DNA of 64,000 nucleotides from contig CM034403.1 of NCBI GenBank assembly GCA_019925095.2, positions 4,407,690 to 4,471,689 on the forward strand, written 5' to 3'. Origin of the DNA: Dendrolimus kikuchii (taxonomy: Eukaryota; Arthropoda; Insecta; Lepidoptera; Lasiocampidae). Under the pieces are notes generated by a model. That model was not told where the DNA came from. It ran no database searches and saw only the letters and a program-made list of their open reading frames with translations. Below, piece by piece: positions 22,878 through 33,500 of this stretch; positions within the stretch are counted from its first letter, which is position 1; each line of letters opens with the position of its first letter. The translations under genes and the position numbers were made by a program.

Positions 22878-24551
22878 ATGTATAAAACTCAAAAACTATC
22901 AGTATTCTACAACTACAAAATAATGATTCGGCAATCGGGGTGTCAGCAGGGTGACCAGCAGGGTGACCCTCTCGGGCCGGCCTTGTTTTCCCTCGCAATC
23001 CATCCCATCATTGATAAACTAAATTCAAAATTTAATGTGTGGTACTTAGACGATGGCACCCTAGGTGGGGACATTGAGACAATTAAAAATGACTTTCAGT
23101 TCCTGCTAGAAGAGTTCGCTAAAATCGGTCTGGTCTTAAATCTATCTAAATGTGAAATTTATATATCCAACAAGTTAAACAATATTGACAACATAAAATC
23201 TGAGTTACAAAGTTTAGGTCTAAATTTTAAAATTGTTAACCAAAGTAATCTAACCCTTCTGGGGTGCCCTATCTTCGATGATTCTTTCGCATCCTTTGTT
23301 GATTCCAAAATTCAAAATTTTCTTTCAAAAACTGCTAATTTAAAAAATATTAATATACATTGTGCATATTTCATTATCAGACACTGTTTATTTGTTCCAA
23401 ATTTTACATACGTACTTCGTTGCTGTCCGCTGTGGCAATATCCACATTTAGTAAATAATTTAGATAATACTATTAGGCAATCACTCTCATCACTATTTAA
23501 CATCCCTTTTGATGAACGCTCGTGGACCCAGGCCACCCTGCCTATAAGGCTCGGCGGCCTGGGAATTCGTAAAATTTCAGACATAGCGTTACCCGCCTTC
23601 TTGGCCTCAGTGTATAGCACCTTGGACCTCATCGGTAAAATATTAAATCCATCACTTAGTGATTTTGAGGTCCCGTGTTTGGCTGAGGCTAAAAATGCGT
23701 GGTCGTTGGCCTGCCCGAATCAAAATTTACCCGTGAACCTAAAGCGCCAGAAGCTTTGGGACGAGCCGCTCAGCCTTATAACGTATCAGAAACTCTTTTC
23801 TTCTTGTACGGGGCAGGCTGAGCGTGCTCGCCTCTTAGCTGTTTCACGTTGGGAGTCAGGTCTCTGGCTACAGGCACTGCCCTCGGCGAATCTTGGCACA
23901 CTTTTAGAGGATACTACCTTCAGAATCTGCGCCAGCATTCGCCTGGGGGCAACCTGTGTGGTCCCTCACCTCTGTCAATGTGGGGATAAGGTGGATCGCT
24001 TAGGACACCATGGATTATCCTGCAGCAGAAGCGCCGGTAGAATTTCTCGTCACGCGGCACTGAACGACATTATCCGCCGGGCTCTTGTCACCGCCGGGGT
24101 ACCTGCCGTTCTGGAACCAAACGGCTTGTGCCGCGACGATGGCAGGAGACCGGATGGGATGACGTTAGTACCTTGGAAGATGGGCCGCCCCTTAGTGTGG
24201 GATGCTACTTGCGTTGACACTCTGGCGGCGTCCCGTCTTTCAAGTACGTCCGTTACCGCCGGTTCTGCTGCAGCCGAACAGGAGGCCCTCAAGCGCCGCA
24301 AGTACGCCGCTATCGGCAATAGTTACACATTTGCGGCGTTTGGGGTGGAAACTCTGGGTCCGTGGGGTCCTAACGCTCTAAAACTTTATCGAGATGTTGC
24401 CGAGCGCTTAGTAGACCTCTCACGCGACCAAAAGGCTGGCGTCTATTTTGCTCAAAGGGTAAGCATTGCTATTCAGCGTGGTAACGCCGCCAGCCTTTTG
24501 GGAACGTTCCCGGTAAGTGACAGTGGTTTGGGACCAATATTTTATTTATAA
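22878..24551 (+). mobile_element. Reverse transcriptase with zinc motif and RLE-like domain (5'-truncated element)
   Basis: An uninterrupted 557-aa frame. It begins inside the reverse-transcriptase domain at the QQGDPLGPALFS block (residues 23-38). The catalytic YLDD is at 56-59, and RLGGLGIRKISDIALPAFLA follows near 224-243. A CxCx8Hx4C motif (C366, C368, H377, C382) follows, then RHAALNDIIRRAL, RRPDG (423-427) and WDATC (441-445). The order resembles R2-type retrotransposons, where a CCHC knuckle precedes a restriction-like PD-(D/E)xK nuclease; the RPD and WD residues could be its active site. That assignment is inference. Reverse-transcriptase motifs upstream of QQGD and any N-terminal domains are missing, so this copy is 5'-truncated. 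The frame carries a 12-bp internal duplication. It has three shorter relatives in this window. A domesticated gene is possible but not supported. Confidence 0.8.
22944..22967 (+). repeat. 12-bp in-frame tandem duplication in the RT motif
   Basis: CAGCAGGGTGAC occurs twice in a row, giving QQGDQQGD where the family motif normally has a single QQGD. It would probably disrupt the RT fold. Confidence 0.9.
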
Positions 24552-26325
24552 TTTTGCTCTCCCTTTTTTTTTTTTAGTTTTAGTATTTAATTTTAGGTTT
24601 CTATTTTATAGTTTAGTTTTTGTCTGTATATCCACTAACTTCTTTCTAAGCTACCTAACCGATTTTTAAGCGGTTTTTACCATCAGTCAGATATTTTTTC
24701 AAGGAAGATTTATGTATATACTAGCTTTTACCCGCGGTTATCACTCGTGATACCTATATATAAAATCTTAATTAAGTTTTTATAATTAAATAGAGCTACC
24801 TGCCCACCGGAGCTTGAGCTACGGCATAGCTGCGGGGAAAACTCTACTAAAATAGAATTTTAAAAACACAATTATATACTTTTATATTATATTATTATAA
24901 TAAAACTATCTATATAACAATTATTTGAATGGAAGGTAGGATTATGATAACAACTACTAAGAAGTTTTCAACGAAAGACCTTGTGTTGCCAGACCATTAA
25001 ATTAAAAGCCGGAGTACATTCCGGATTGAAAGAACGCGGGTGGCGTTTCCTCTCCTCCACACTCCACACTCTCTTTCTCCGCCGCATACAATAAATTGAT
25101 TTTTATTTATTTGTTTACCTAAATTGTGGAATTTCGTATGGCTTGCGATTCCCCCCGCATGCCGGCCGGACATGTTCAAAAAATTCCACACGTATGGCAA
25201 CCTCGCACTTTATTACTGCATTTAAGTTATATCACTATCATAATAATATAATGATAGTTATGAGCGTGCCCATACAAAGAATCTGAATAAATTACTTATG
25301 ACATGACTCGCTGGGTCAGGTTTTATTCTAGAATAATGCTCAAACATAACCCCACACTTATAATGATAACACTGGCCTACAAAAACCGGTCCATAATACA
25401 CCCTCAAAATATTGAGGATGTACGGACCAAACTGACGCAATATTCGGATTCAGCGCATCAAAATACATAAGAATAGATGGGTCTGGTCAAAAGTAACACC
25501 GAACACTCAGGAGTTTTAGAGGGTATCCCTAACTGGGGAGTGGCAATAGTATGGCACCAGTCCTGACATGCTAGTTCCACCCCCGATCTGGCGAATCCCA
25601 CACAAGGGTCGCGAACTATCCCCCCAAGGTTCTGCCCTTGTCGCGGCCTATGGTCCTCAATCGGATATCCCCTGGTCAAAAGTACAGACCACTTTTTTGT
25701 GGGCCGGTGTCATGTATCAAAATTAGGTACAAATTCGTCGATTTGTGCATGGTTAGTGTTTGAGAATAGGGGCCTAGGCATAAATGTAATGTAATCTCAT
25801 ATATCCATCACTCTACCCACATAACGTTGAAAGCGGATCTCTGAAAGACAAGGCTGTAAGTTCAAGGATATACTTTGTTATACTTAAACGAGTAAGTTAT
25901 CTACATCTAGTTAACTAGTTGTTGGAAAAATGATAAGCTAACATAAATCCATCTTCTTTTGTCACATAAATTATGTATGTTAGGTAAGTTAATTCTTTAA
26001 ATTCAATGAACAGGTGATCGATTTGGAAGCCACCCGGCACTCAACGAGCACCGCCGTGTTGGTCAACGAGTGAACGTAGCGTGATCCACGAATTGCTGAA
26101 GTCTGTCAGCGATTAGTACTAGGTCCATGTCTGAATTACTTCCAACAGCGGGTTGTCACCGAGTGATTCATTCACCATCCGCGCATGGACAGTGAGGTTC
26201 TAATGACTTATGTGTGATCTATAATGTACTACTGTAGGTCGTATCAATAATTAGGTATAACTCCTTAGCTACGGAGGCCCGGACATGTGCAAGCAAAACA
26301 TTTTTCCAAAAAAAAAAACACCTAC
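24552..26325. other. Region without recognisable gene
   Basis: A Helitron-like remnant (CTAGCTTTTACCCGCGGTTA) lies near 24721-24850. GC-richer patches at 25010-25200 and 25500-25680 are unassigned. The rest is AT-rich. Confidence 0.4.
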
Positions 26326-26532
26326 GAGGCAAACAGTCCTTTTCCTCAACGCAATGCCCGCTCCTATGTCTGAGGAGTGGTGGCCGACACAGACAGCCTC
26401 TGGTGCAGATCCTGGCTGGACACAATGGTGTGGGGTCCGAGCAGGTGGGTTCACACCAGCCGCAAGACAAATATACTTCGTCTGGATCGCAGTCTTCTAC
26501 AGTCGGCTCGTGAGCTCCGAAGCTGATTTCCG
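26326..26532 (-). CDS. Additional TIL-domain exon (alternative 3' exon or separate gene)
   Basis: A cysteine-rich TIL module on the minus strand, 68 codons plus split phase-1 codons. The acceptor is ATCCACAG; the exon may end at donor GTAGGT or read through to a stop at 26219. Ten cysteines fit the TIL pattern: DC, LSC, GWC, PTC, LC, IC, GC, LC, HC, DC. The loop between cysteines 5 and 6 is CPARIC, one residue longer than in the neighbouring TIL exons, and the usual GCFC is GCLC. It lies 3.8 kb downstream of the TIL exon at 30.5 kb in the same orientation, and its phase would allow splicing from a GTTCGT donor there. No downstream exon or poly(A) signal was found, so its gene membership is open. 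A poly-T run follows the proposed donor. Confidence 0.65.
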
Positions 26533-27105
26533 CTGTGGATTTGTAGAGGTTTTTGAGTAACACTATCATTGATTTATCATAAGAAGCTAATATATTTACA
26601 TAAAGCAAACTTACTCTTTGTTGGTGCCAAGTGGTTAGTGTTACTCATAGACATCTACAATACTAAACAATAATTTAACTATCTAGTCAAATCTAGGGCT
26701 TGAAAACGGGTAAAAATTCAAAGTCGGTTACAGCCTAACTACAGTCGTGGTATAAAAATAGTCGCCAATTTTCAAATTAACTCATTTAACATTCCGCGAG
26801 CACATGTTACCTTTGCAAACTAAATCACATAACAGACTGTTCCACAGAAAATTATGTTTAACTATTTGACAATAAAGTTTGTGTTTGTCTCTTGTTTACT
26901 ACCTCATCTATTTTTTGCCGTAACCTAAGAAGTCATCAATCACTTTCTTCGCCATTAAATCTCCGAGATTTTCTTTTCTAACGTTTTTCTAACTTTAATT
27001 CTGGCTGTTAGGTATATATAAGTGTCTTGAAACGAGCCAACTATTCGGAGAACCCTCCGTGCCTCGTAAAGAATTAGATAGTTAAGCGCGTGGTTCTTAT
27101 GCGCT
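26533..27105. other. Region without recognisable gene
   Basis: AT-rich sequence between the TIL exon and a retroelement fragment. No motif was recognised. Confidence 0.4.
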
Positions 27106-27375
27106 TTAATGTCTTGTACGCCGTTCTCGCATTTGGGAGGAAGAATTTAGTGGTGAAAGCACAAACGAGTCCATACGAATCGTCCGCTTGACAAATGAAA
27201 CGGGACACCTGTCATAACGAGGCTTTGTTTTCAGGGTCTGAGCAGCGGCTTTCGCCAGAGCATCTGGCCTATCATTCTTCCACACCTCGGCATGTGCCTT
27301 GACCCCATACATCGACATTATAGGTACATGAGCAAAACTGATATGTCGTGCACAGACGTATGACGTTTCCAGCAT
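27106..27375 (-). pseudogene. Non-LTR retrotransposon RNase H fragment
   Basis: The minus-strand frame reads VKAHAEVWKNDRPDALAKAA then YDRCPVSFVKRTIR. This resembles the RNase H region of I/Jockey/R1-like elements (VKAH.G..GNE.AD.LAK). The canonical glycine and asparagine-glutamate are changed, and neither end extends into recognisable element sequence. It is a dead fragment. Confidence 0.65.
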
Positions 27376-27829
27376 ATGATAAAACTTTTCAATTTGAATG
27401 TGTTCTAAAATTGAAGAGCATGGAGAAGAACACTAGTTTGGCTACACAGAATTGTTTAGATCAAAAAATCGAATTTGGAACACACTCCTGCAAAAAAATT
27501 ATTAGGATTTTCAAGATTTAAATTTAGAAAAATGTGTTTTAAATAATAAGCTTAATTTAAATAATAAGAAACCTCTAACAAAATTTATCAAAACGACTGA
27601 CTCTTCAGATGTTCTAAGGACTGGTGCCTTCCACGGACAACGGATAAGTATGGCGATCAAGTGAGGACATTTAGCCATCATTCTGGGTATCTTACCCGCA
27701 GTAGACGGTTGACCTACGTACAGTATTCTACTTGAGTGACTATGGGTAGATTACAATATAACTAAGTTTCCTTTTATTGTATTACTTTCTAAAGTCAATG
27801 TAATAAATAAATATTAAAAAATCTATCGG

Positions 27830-28012
27830 CAAAGTCTGTAAGAAACTCTTTGACATTACTCGCGATCAAAAGGCTGGCTCGTATTTCGTCCAACAAATAA
27901 GTCTTGCAATTTGCAAAACATTTCAATACAACGTGGCAATGCAGTCAGCCTTCTGGCCGCGCTCCCCGCTGGCAGTGATCTGCTACATCAGTTACGTTAG
28001 TTTTAACTGTTT
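27830..28012 (+). mobile_element. RT/RLE-family 3' fragment
   Basis: The end of the C-terminal domain (LFDITRDQKAGSYFVQQIS, then RGNAVSLLAALPAGSDLLHQ) is related to 24.4-24.55 kb and 50.35-50.5 kb. It is interrupted by a short insertion around 27912-27935, and no frame is maintained. Confidence 0.75.
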
Positions 28013-28489
28013 AGTTATCGATCACCATAATCAATTCACTAATAATTTATAAAAAAAACATGACTATTTAAGTTTTAGTTGATTTAAAAAAAAACAACGG
28101 ACGCCAGGAAAATTGGTGGCAACAACTGTCACAGTTTGTATTACATGTCTAATGCAAGAATGTGTTAACATTTTTACTGGGTGAGTCATTTAATAGGATT
28201 CAATTCAAGTTATAACAATTGTTAATAACAAGAAGAAAGAAATAAATAAAAGAAACTCAAATAGATATAACATAATTTATTGACTAATATAATTATTAAT
28301 TCTAACAACACACATGTGTATCGGATTACGTAATTACATAAGTTTAAAAGACAGTAGATAAAAGCCTATAAACATTAAACACACAAGTGCAGCGAGATAA
28401 ATGAGATAACAAATTGTTAAAAGTTATAAAATTGTAAATATAAAGACACAGAAAACAAAAGCTCTAAAACAACATTTAACGGTTTTATG

Positions 28490-28930
28490 CGCGATATTTG
28501 ATTCGATTTTTATTATTCCGACGTTTCGGCCACTTTTCAGTACCTGTGGTCACAGAAAGCAAAGATGTCAAGTACAATGAGTAATGTTAAACTTTTTATT
28601 TAGCCTATCGCCATCTTGCTCATTTTAATTGTTTATTTTTAATTTTTGTTTATTATTTACTCTATGGGAGCCTAATCTAATTTACCACCACTTCGCAACA
28701 TGTTGGAGCTTGAAGAGAAGAAGCAGCGCAAGAAACTCTTCAGCAACATGCTTAACTCTAATAATTTTATAAAATATTGAAAATTAGATTAGGTTGAGCT
28801 CCCATAGAGTAAATTATAACCATAAACAAAAATTAACAACAATATTTTTTGACACCTGACATTTTTGTCGTCCGTGATCACAGCTACTGAAAAGTGGCCG
28901 ACACATCGGAATAATAAAAATAAAATACTG
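28490..28930. mobile_element. MITE-like element with CCGACGTTTCGGCCAC termini
   Basis: The left end carries ATTATTCCGACGTTTCGGCC and the right end GGCCGACACATCGGAATAAT, an inverted pair. Inside, TTTACTCTATGGGAGC (28658) is repeated inverted at about 28798. It is non-coding. Confidence 0.7.
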
Positions 28931-29267
28931 CGTTTAAAACTGTTAAAATGTAGTTTTATTATGTGTACTAGTCGCGAAAACTTAAAAAAATACTAAACAA
29001 AAGTTCTAACTGCTGAGGGGTCTAAAGCAGCCGCTTTTGGAGAATCGTTTAGTGAAGTTGTCACGTGTGTAAATATACTGGTAGTGTAAGACACAGTATA
29101 AAGTTCCACTTTATTTTATACTTGTCATATTCGTTCTACGAATCTGCTAAAGTGGCCAGTTTAGATTCTCAATAAGTAGCATAGATACAAAGATAATATA
29201 CGTTTTTGGCAAGAATAAGTACAATCATAACATTAAATGCAAAAATATTATTATAGTTATGCATTTT

Positions 29268-29405
29268 TTATTATTTTTTATTGCAGGAGTTCAGCAGACA
29301 GGCAGACGGCCCACTTAATGGAAAACGGTTACCATCGCCTATGGACATTTGCAACACCAAAGGTGCTACAAATGCGCTGCTGCTCTCTTAAGGGACATGC
29401 ATAAC
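29268..29405 (+). repeat. Dispersed repeat A copy, truncated
   Basis: It begins TTTATTGCAGGAGTTCAGCA and ends after CTCTCTTAAGGGACA, keeping only the first ~130 bp of the family. Confidence 0.8.
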
Positions 29406-29971
29406 GACATGTTCTGAAATTTAGTTGGAATTCAATTCTAAATTTATATTCTTGACTAGAATTTGCCTTCACGGCTTTTGAATAATCAAGAAATCTTAAT
29501 AAACAGTTTTGATTTATCGTTTTACATTCACTTTGGAGTAAATTTCTGCCTAATTATTTGCTAATTTTAATAGACTGTAGAATAAGAACTTATCGAATTA
29601 CAGGTCAGTTTGCGCATTTGTAGACTCATAATTTCCTTTCATTATAGCCTCGTGCCTTTTACTTATTGGCTGATGCTTTCACATCCCTTCATGTCGCCAA
29701 AGACTCAAAAACTAAAGTAAATATGCGTGCTTTGTCTGCAGGCATCGATAGTGTTCTAGATGACTGCTGACTTTATTAGTTGTGTCTACGATTTCAATGT
29801 TTCGGGGTTATCCTGTGATTGCGATTCTATACCTTAAGCCGATGTGAGACGGTTCAAGTCTGTCTTTAAATTTGGATGAATCAACCAAAGTGGTCCATAT
29901 AAACACAAACTTGATCATTCAATGTTATTGAATGTCGCTGTGTTCATTCCGTTTTACGCCTTCTAAGCAAA

Positions 29972-29977
29972 TTTATT
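29972..29977 (-). promoter_or_regulatory. Candidate poly(A) signal of the multi-TIL gene
   Basis: AATAAA on the minus strand, 355 bases beyond the stop codon at 30332. It is the nearest perfect match downstream. Confidence 0.4.
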
Positions 29978-30331
29978 TAATTTGGTTGCTCCGTCTAATA
30001 TCAGCCTTATTGACTTTTTTTGTAATATGCTGTTCAGGAGTACCCTGTGGTTGAGTCCCAACGAAAGAGCACCATAAAGCTACCAGTCATTCAGTGTTAT
30101 CAGGTTTTAAAATAAAAAGGCAGCAGATGACGAAATATCAAAAAGCGGCAGGAATTGAATTTGTAAACATGTTTATATAATTTGAATTACGTACTTTGTT
30201 CACAAGTTTGTTAAACTTAAGAGTTTGCCCTTAAGCATGGAAGAAGTATACACCGTACCATTTATGTAGGTCTGAGATTCAAGATGTATTTTAAACGACA
30301 CTACCATGTTTGACATTTATCTAAAACCCTT

Positions 30332-30540
30332 TTAGTACGAACCTTTAGGGCATTCGTTCAATGTCACACAATTTCCGTTGGGTGCTCTCACGTAACCTTC
30401 ATCACAGAAGCAGCCTTTCTTGCAATCATCTTTGCAACCGGGGTTTGGGTCACTGCAAGTCTTTTCACATCGCTCGCAGTGTTTGTAAGTTTGGTGTTCG
30501 TCACATATGATATGGTATGGCAGAGGTTTTATCAGGTTTG
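30332..30540 (-). CDS. TIL exon 4 (third TIL module, likely terminal)
   Basis: Acceptor TCCTTCCAG; module CDEHQTYKHCERCEKTC through GCFCDEGYVRAPNGNCV to NECPKGSY and TAA. Its reactive loop is CKDDC. A GTTCGT donor after PK would allow a longer transcript. Confidence 0.85.
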
Positions 30541-33500
30541 CTGGAAGGAAAACGGATTTGTAATCGTTTCTAATCAAGACGCTTTAAGATAAGTAGCTGT
30601 TACTGTAGTAATGACAGTCCACAAAATCCTAGTTGTCACTAATAATATCTGAGATTATAGTGCTACATACTACATAGACATTACGCCATAAAAGAAGTTC
30701 CACGGAAAATAAAAGATCCAAAAATGGGAGCTTCGTTTTTTGATAGATTGTTCATAAAATAGCCAGGTAATTACAGCTTTAATTATGGATTTTTTTGTAT
30801 TTATTATTCAGTAATAATCTACATCGTTTACAGATTAGTAAATAGTTACTATGGCAACATTAAGTACGATGACTGCAGCTTCGCGTCTGTGGATGTTTTT
30901 TGTGGCGCGGTTTCTACCTCTAAATTTTATAGCAGGCAATGCTGCCTCATCAGCTTTCAAACGGCGTAGATATAAAATATTACTTATAATTTACGCCGGT
31001 TTATTCAGTTGTTTGTTTGCTATGAAGAGCTAACAACTATCCAGACCGTTCTGTGTCAATAAAGTTGGTCCTAATCCCAGTTCTCATTGTTTTGGCAAAA
31101 ATCATAAATTACTTACGACTTTCATTCAAATGTGCGATATTCGAGCATTGTGTGGGCTTTACACATTTTCTGTCTTTATCCCTCAATAGATCTCCTTTAC
31201 AGAAACACCCTCTTGAGCATTGAGCAGGGCAAACAGGGTTTGGGTTTTCACAGCTCTTAAGGCAGGGCTCGCAGAATCTGTACTCTTCGTTCTCAGGGCA
31301 CAATCCACCATTGACACGAGGATCAGTTGTCTCTAGTTTATATTTTGACGCTGGAAGGACGAGAAATGAATTTATTAGTGAGACTTATTTAAAGGAGACA
31401 TTTTTAAGCATTATATTTTGACCAAGTAGCAGCTACAGAGTCAAGTATAGGCAACGTCCTCTATTATTCCATAGTTTCATTTCGGGTACTACTATCCCGA
31501 GTCTATGGTAGATCCTTTTGCTCTTTCGCATTTTCTGTTTACGCTATGTATGATGTATCATTCACTCAGTTAATTGTTAAACCGCAAAAATTACAAGTAT
31601 GACAATCCGTAAACATAATTAAATAAATTAAAGCCTTCCACTTACAGTGTAATTATGGCATTCCCGTCACGACTTTAAGCGGATTTCACAGATTGTTAAT
31701 ATTTCTTTAGAATGGTTTATTAAGCTCCCCAATAGTAGTCATAAGAGATCTGATTTTACTCACAAACTGGCGGGCAATCCTTCAATTTCACACAGTGTCC
31801 GGTGTCGTTTCGGACCTCGTCCTCTTCACAGAAGCAGCCGGTCTTGCAGACGCCTTTGCAGTCAGGAACTGGGTCTTTGCAGGTCTTTGGACATCCGCAG
31901 GAGAGGAGCCTCTCATTTGGACGGCATAAGGATCCTACTTGTGCTGGAATTTTAAAAAAGATTTCTTTTAATTTTTGACAATTGCAGAAATATTTATGGC
32001 TTACGGGCGGACTTCACGTTGCATTTCAACCATAAACGTCCCAATTATCCCGATTCACGCCTTAACTTGTATATTATTCAGTGGTTCACACACGACTTAT
32101 CTTGATATTCAAATGTCATTACGATGCTTTCCTTCATCCAGCACGTAGTCATTTTAACAATATTACTAGAAAACTGTCTGTGAAGCTAAAATACATACCT
32201 ACATACTACCAGCCAGAATTCGAACAAACGTCTTACTGAATTATAGTTCCCAGCACGGACCTTGAGCGGTCGGCGGAATAGTAAGAATCGCTTTGCGCAT
32301 TAAGTGTAGCCAATAAGGTGCGATTTATCGACGTATAATCAATATTAAATATTTTAGAGATAATAATTGTTAAGTCAATCACACACGTACTTGGAGTTCC
32401 GGGATACAGGCTAGTTCTAGTGCGGAACCTATGTAAGCATTATTTCTGTATAATTTTTTGACAATAAATTGATTCTGATTTTTTATTTTATATTATTTGT
32501 GTCCCTTGTGGAGACAAATAATATCAAAGGGACAAAACCCTTTGTTAAGGTGGATTCCTGGTCTAGAAGAGCTACTACTTGGTAAAATAACTAAAAGAAA
32601 ATTTGGATAAAATTAACTAATATATTGCAAAACCGAAACTTGACATAAGAGTGACATGTCCGTATAAAACTTATAAAACGAACTATATACTAAAGAGGAT
32701 CGTTACAAACACCCTTTGTGTAAGGGACGAAACCTCATACTTTGTAAAAGAACCGAGATCTCAATTTGCGTAAGGCAAGGTGCTCGCCCAAGACTATAAA
32801 ATAAGTGAATTTTAACAAAATGTTAATTAATAGGTATTTTTTTTAATTTTGATGATTCATGTTAATATAAATCAGGTTTGGATGATTTATCAAGAACCAT
32901 ACATACATACATACATAACTTCACGCCAGTTCCCTTGCGGGGTAGGCACAAACAACAGAGCGCCATTTAGGCCCATTCTTACACACCTCACTTGCTTCTT
33001 TGACATTCATAACTCTTTTCATGCACACTCGTCTGTTCTTAAGGCTCCTGACATCACCCTCCGCTAGTACACGATCAATTTGATCATGGAAGGTGTGTCG
33101 TGGCCTTCCACGACTTCTGCATCCATCCACTTTTGCATTGTATATCTGTTTAGTCATTCTTTCATCATGCATTCTTTCCACATGCCCGAACCACCGGAGC
33201 ATTCCTTTCTTTACCTTCACCCCGACACTCTCTTTCAGACCAACTCTCTTTCTTACTTCGGTATTACGAACGCGGTCCGCGAGCGTCACTCCGCAGATTT
33301 TGCGCAGTGCTCGCATCTCAACCGCGTTTACTCTACTTTCATGCTCTCTCTTCCATACCCAACTCTCGCTTCCATACGTGAGTGTAGGTACTAGCACCGC
33401 GTTGTGTATGGCGAGTTTACCTAACGCTCCATTCAAGAACCAACCTATAATAAATGGACATGCAACATCTCAAATGCTTTTCGCACGTTCATTAGGTTTT

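Noticed and set aside
24050..24319. Minus-strand 89-aa frame
   Set aside because: Shadow of the reverse-transcriptase frame; same pattern at 50009-50260 opposite the homologous domain.
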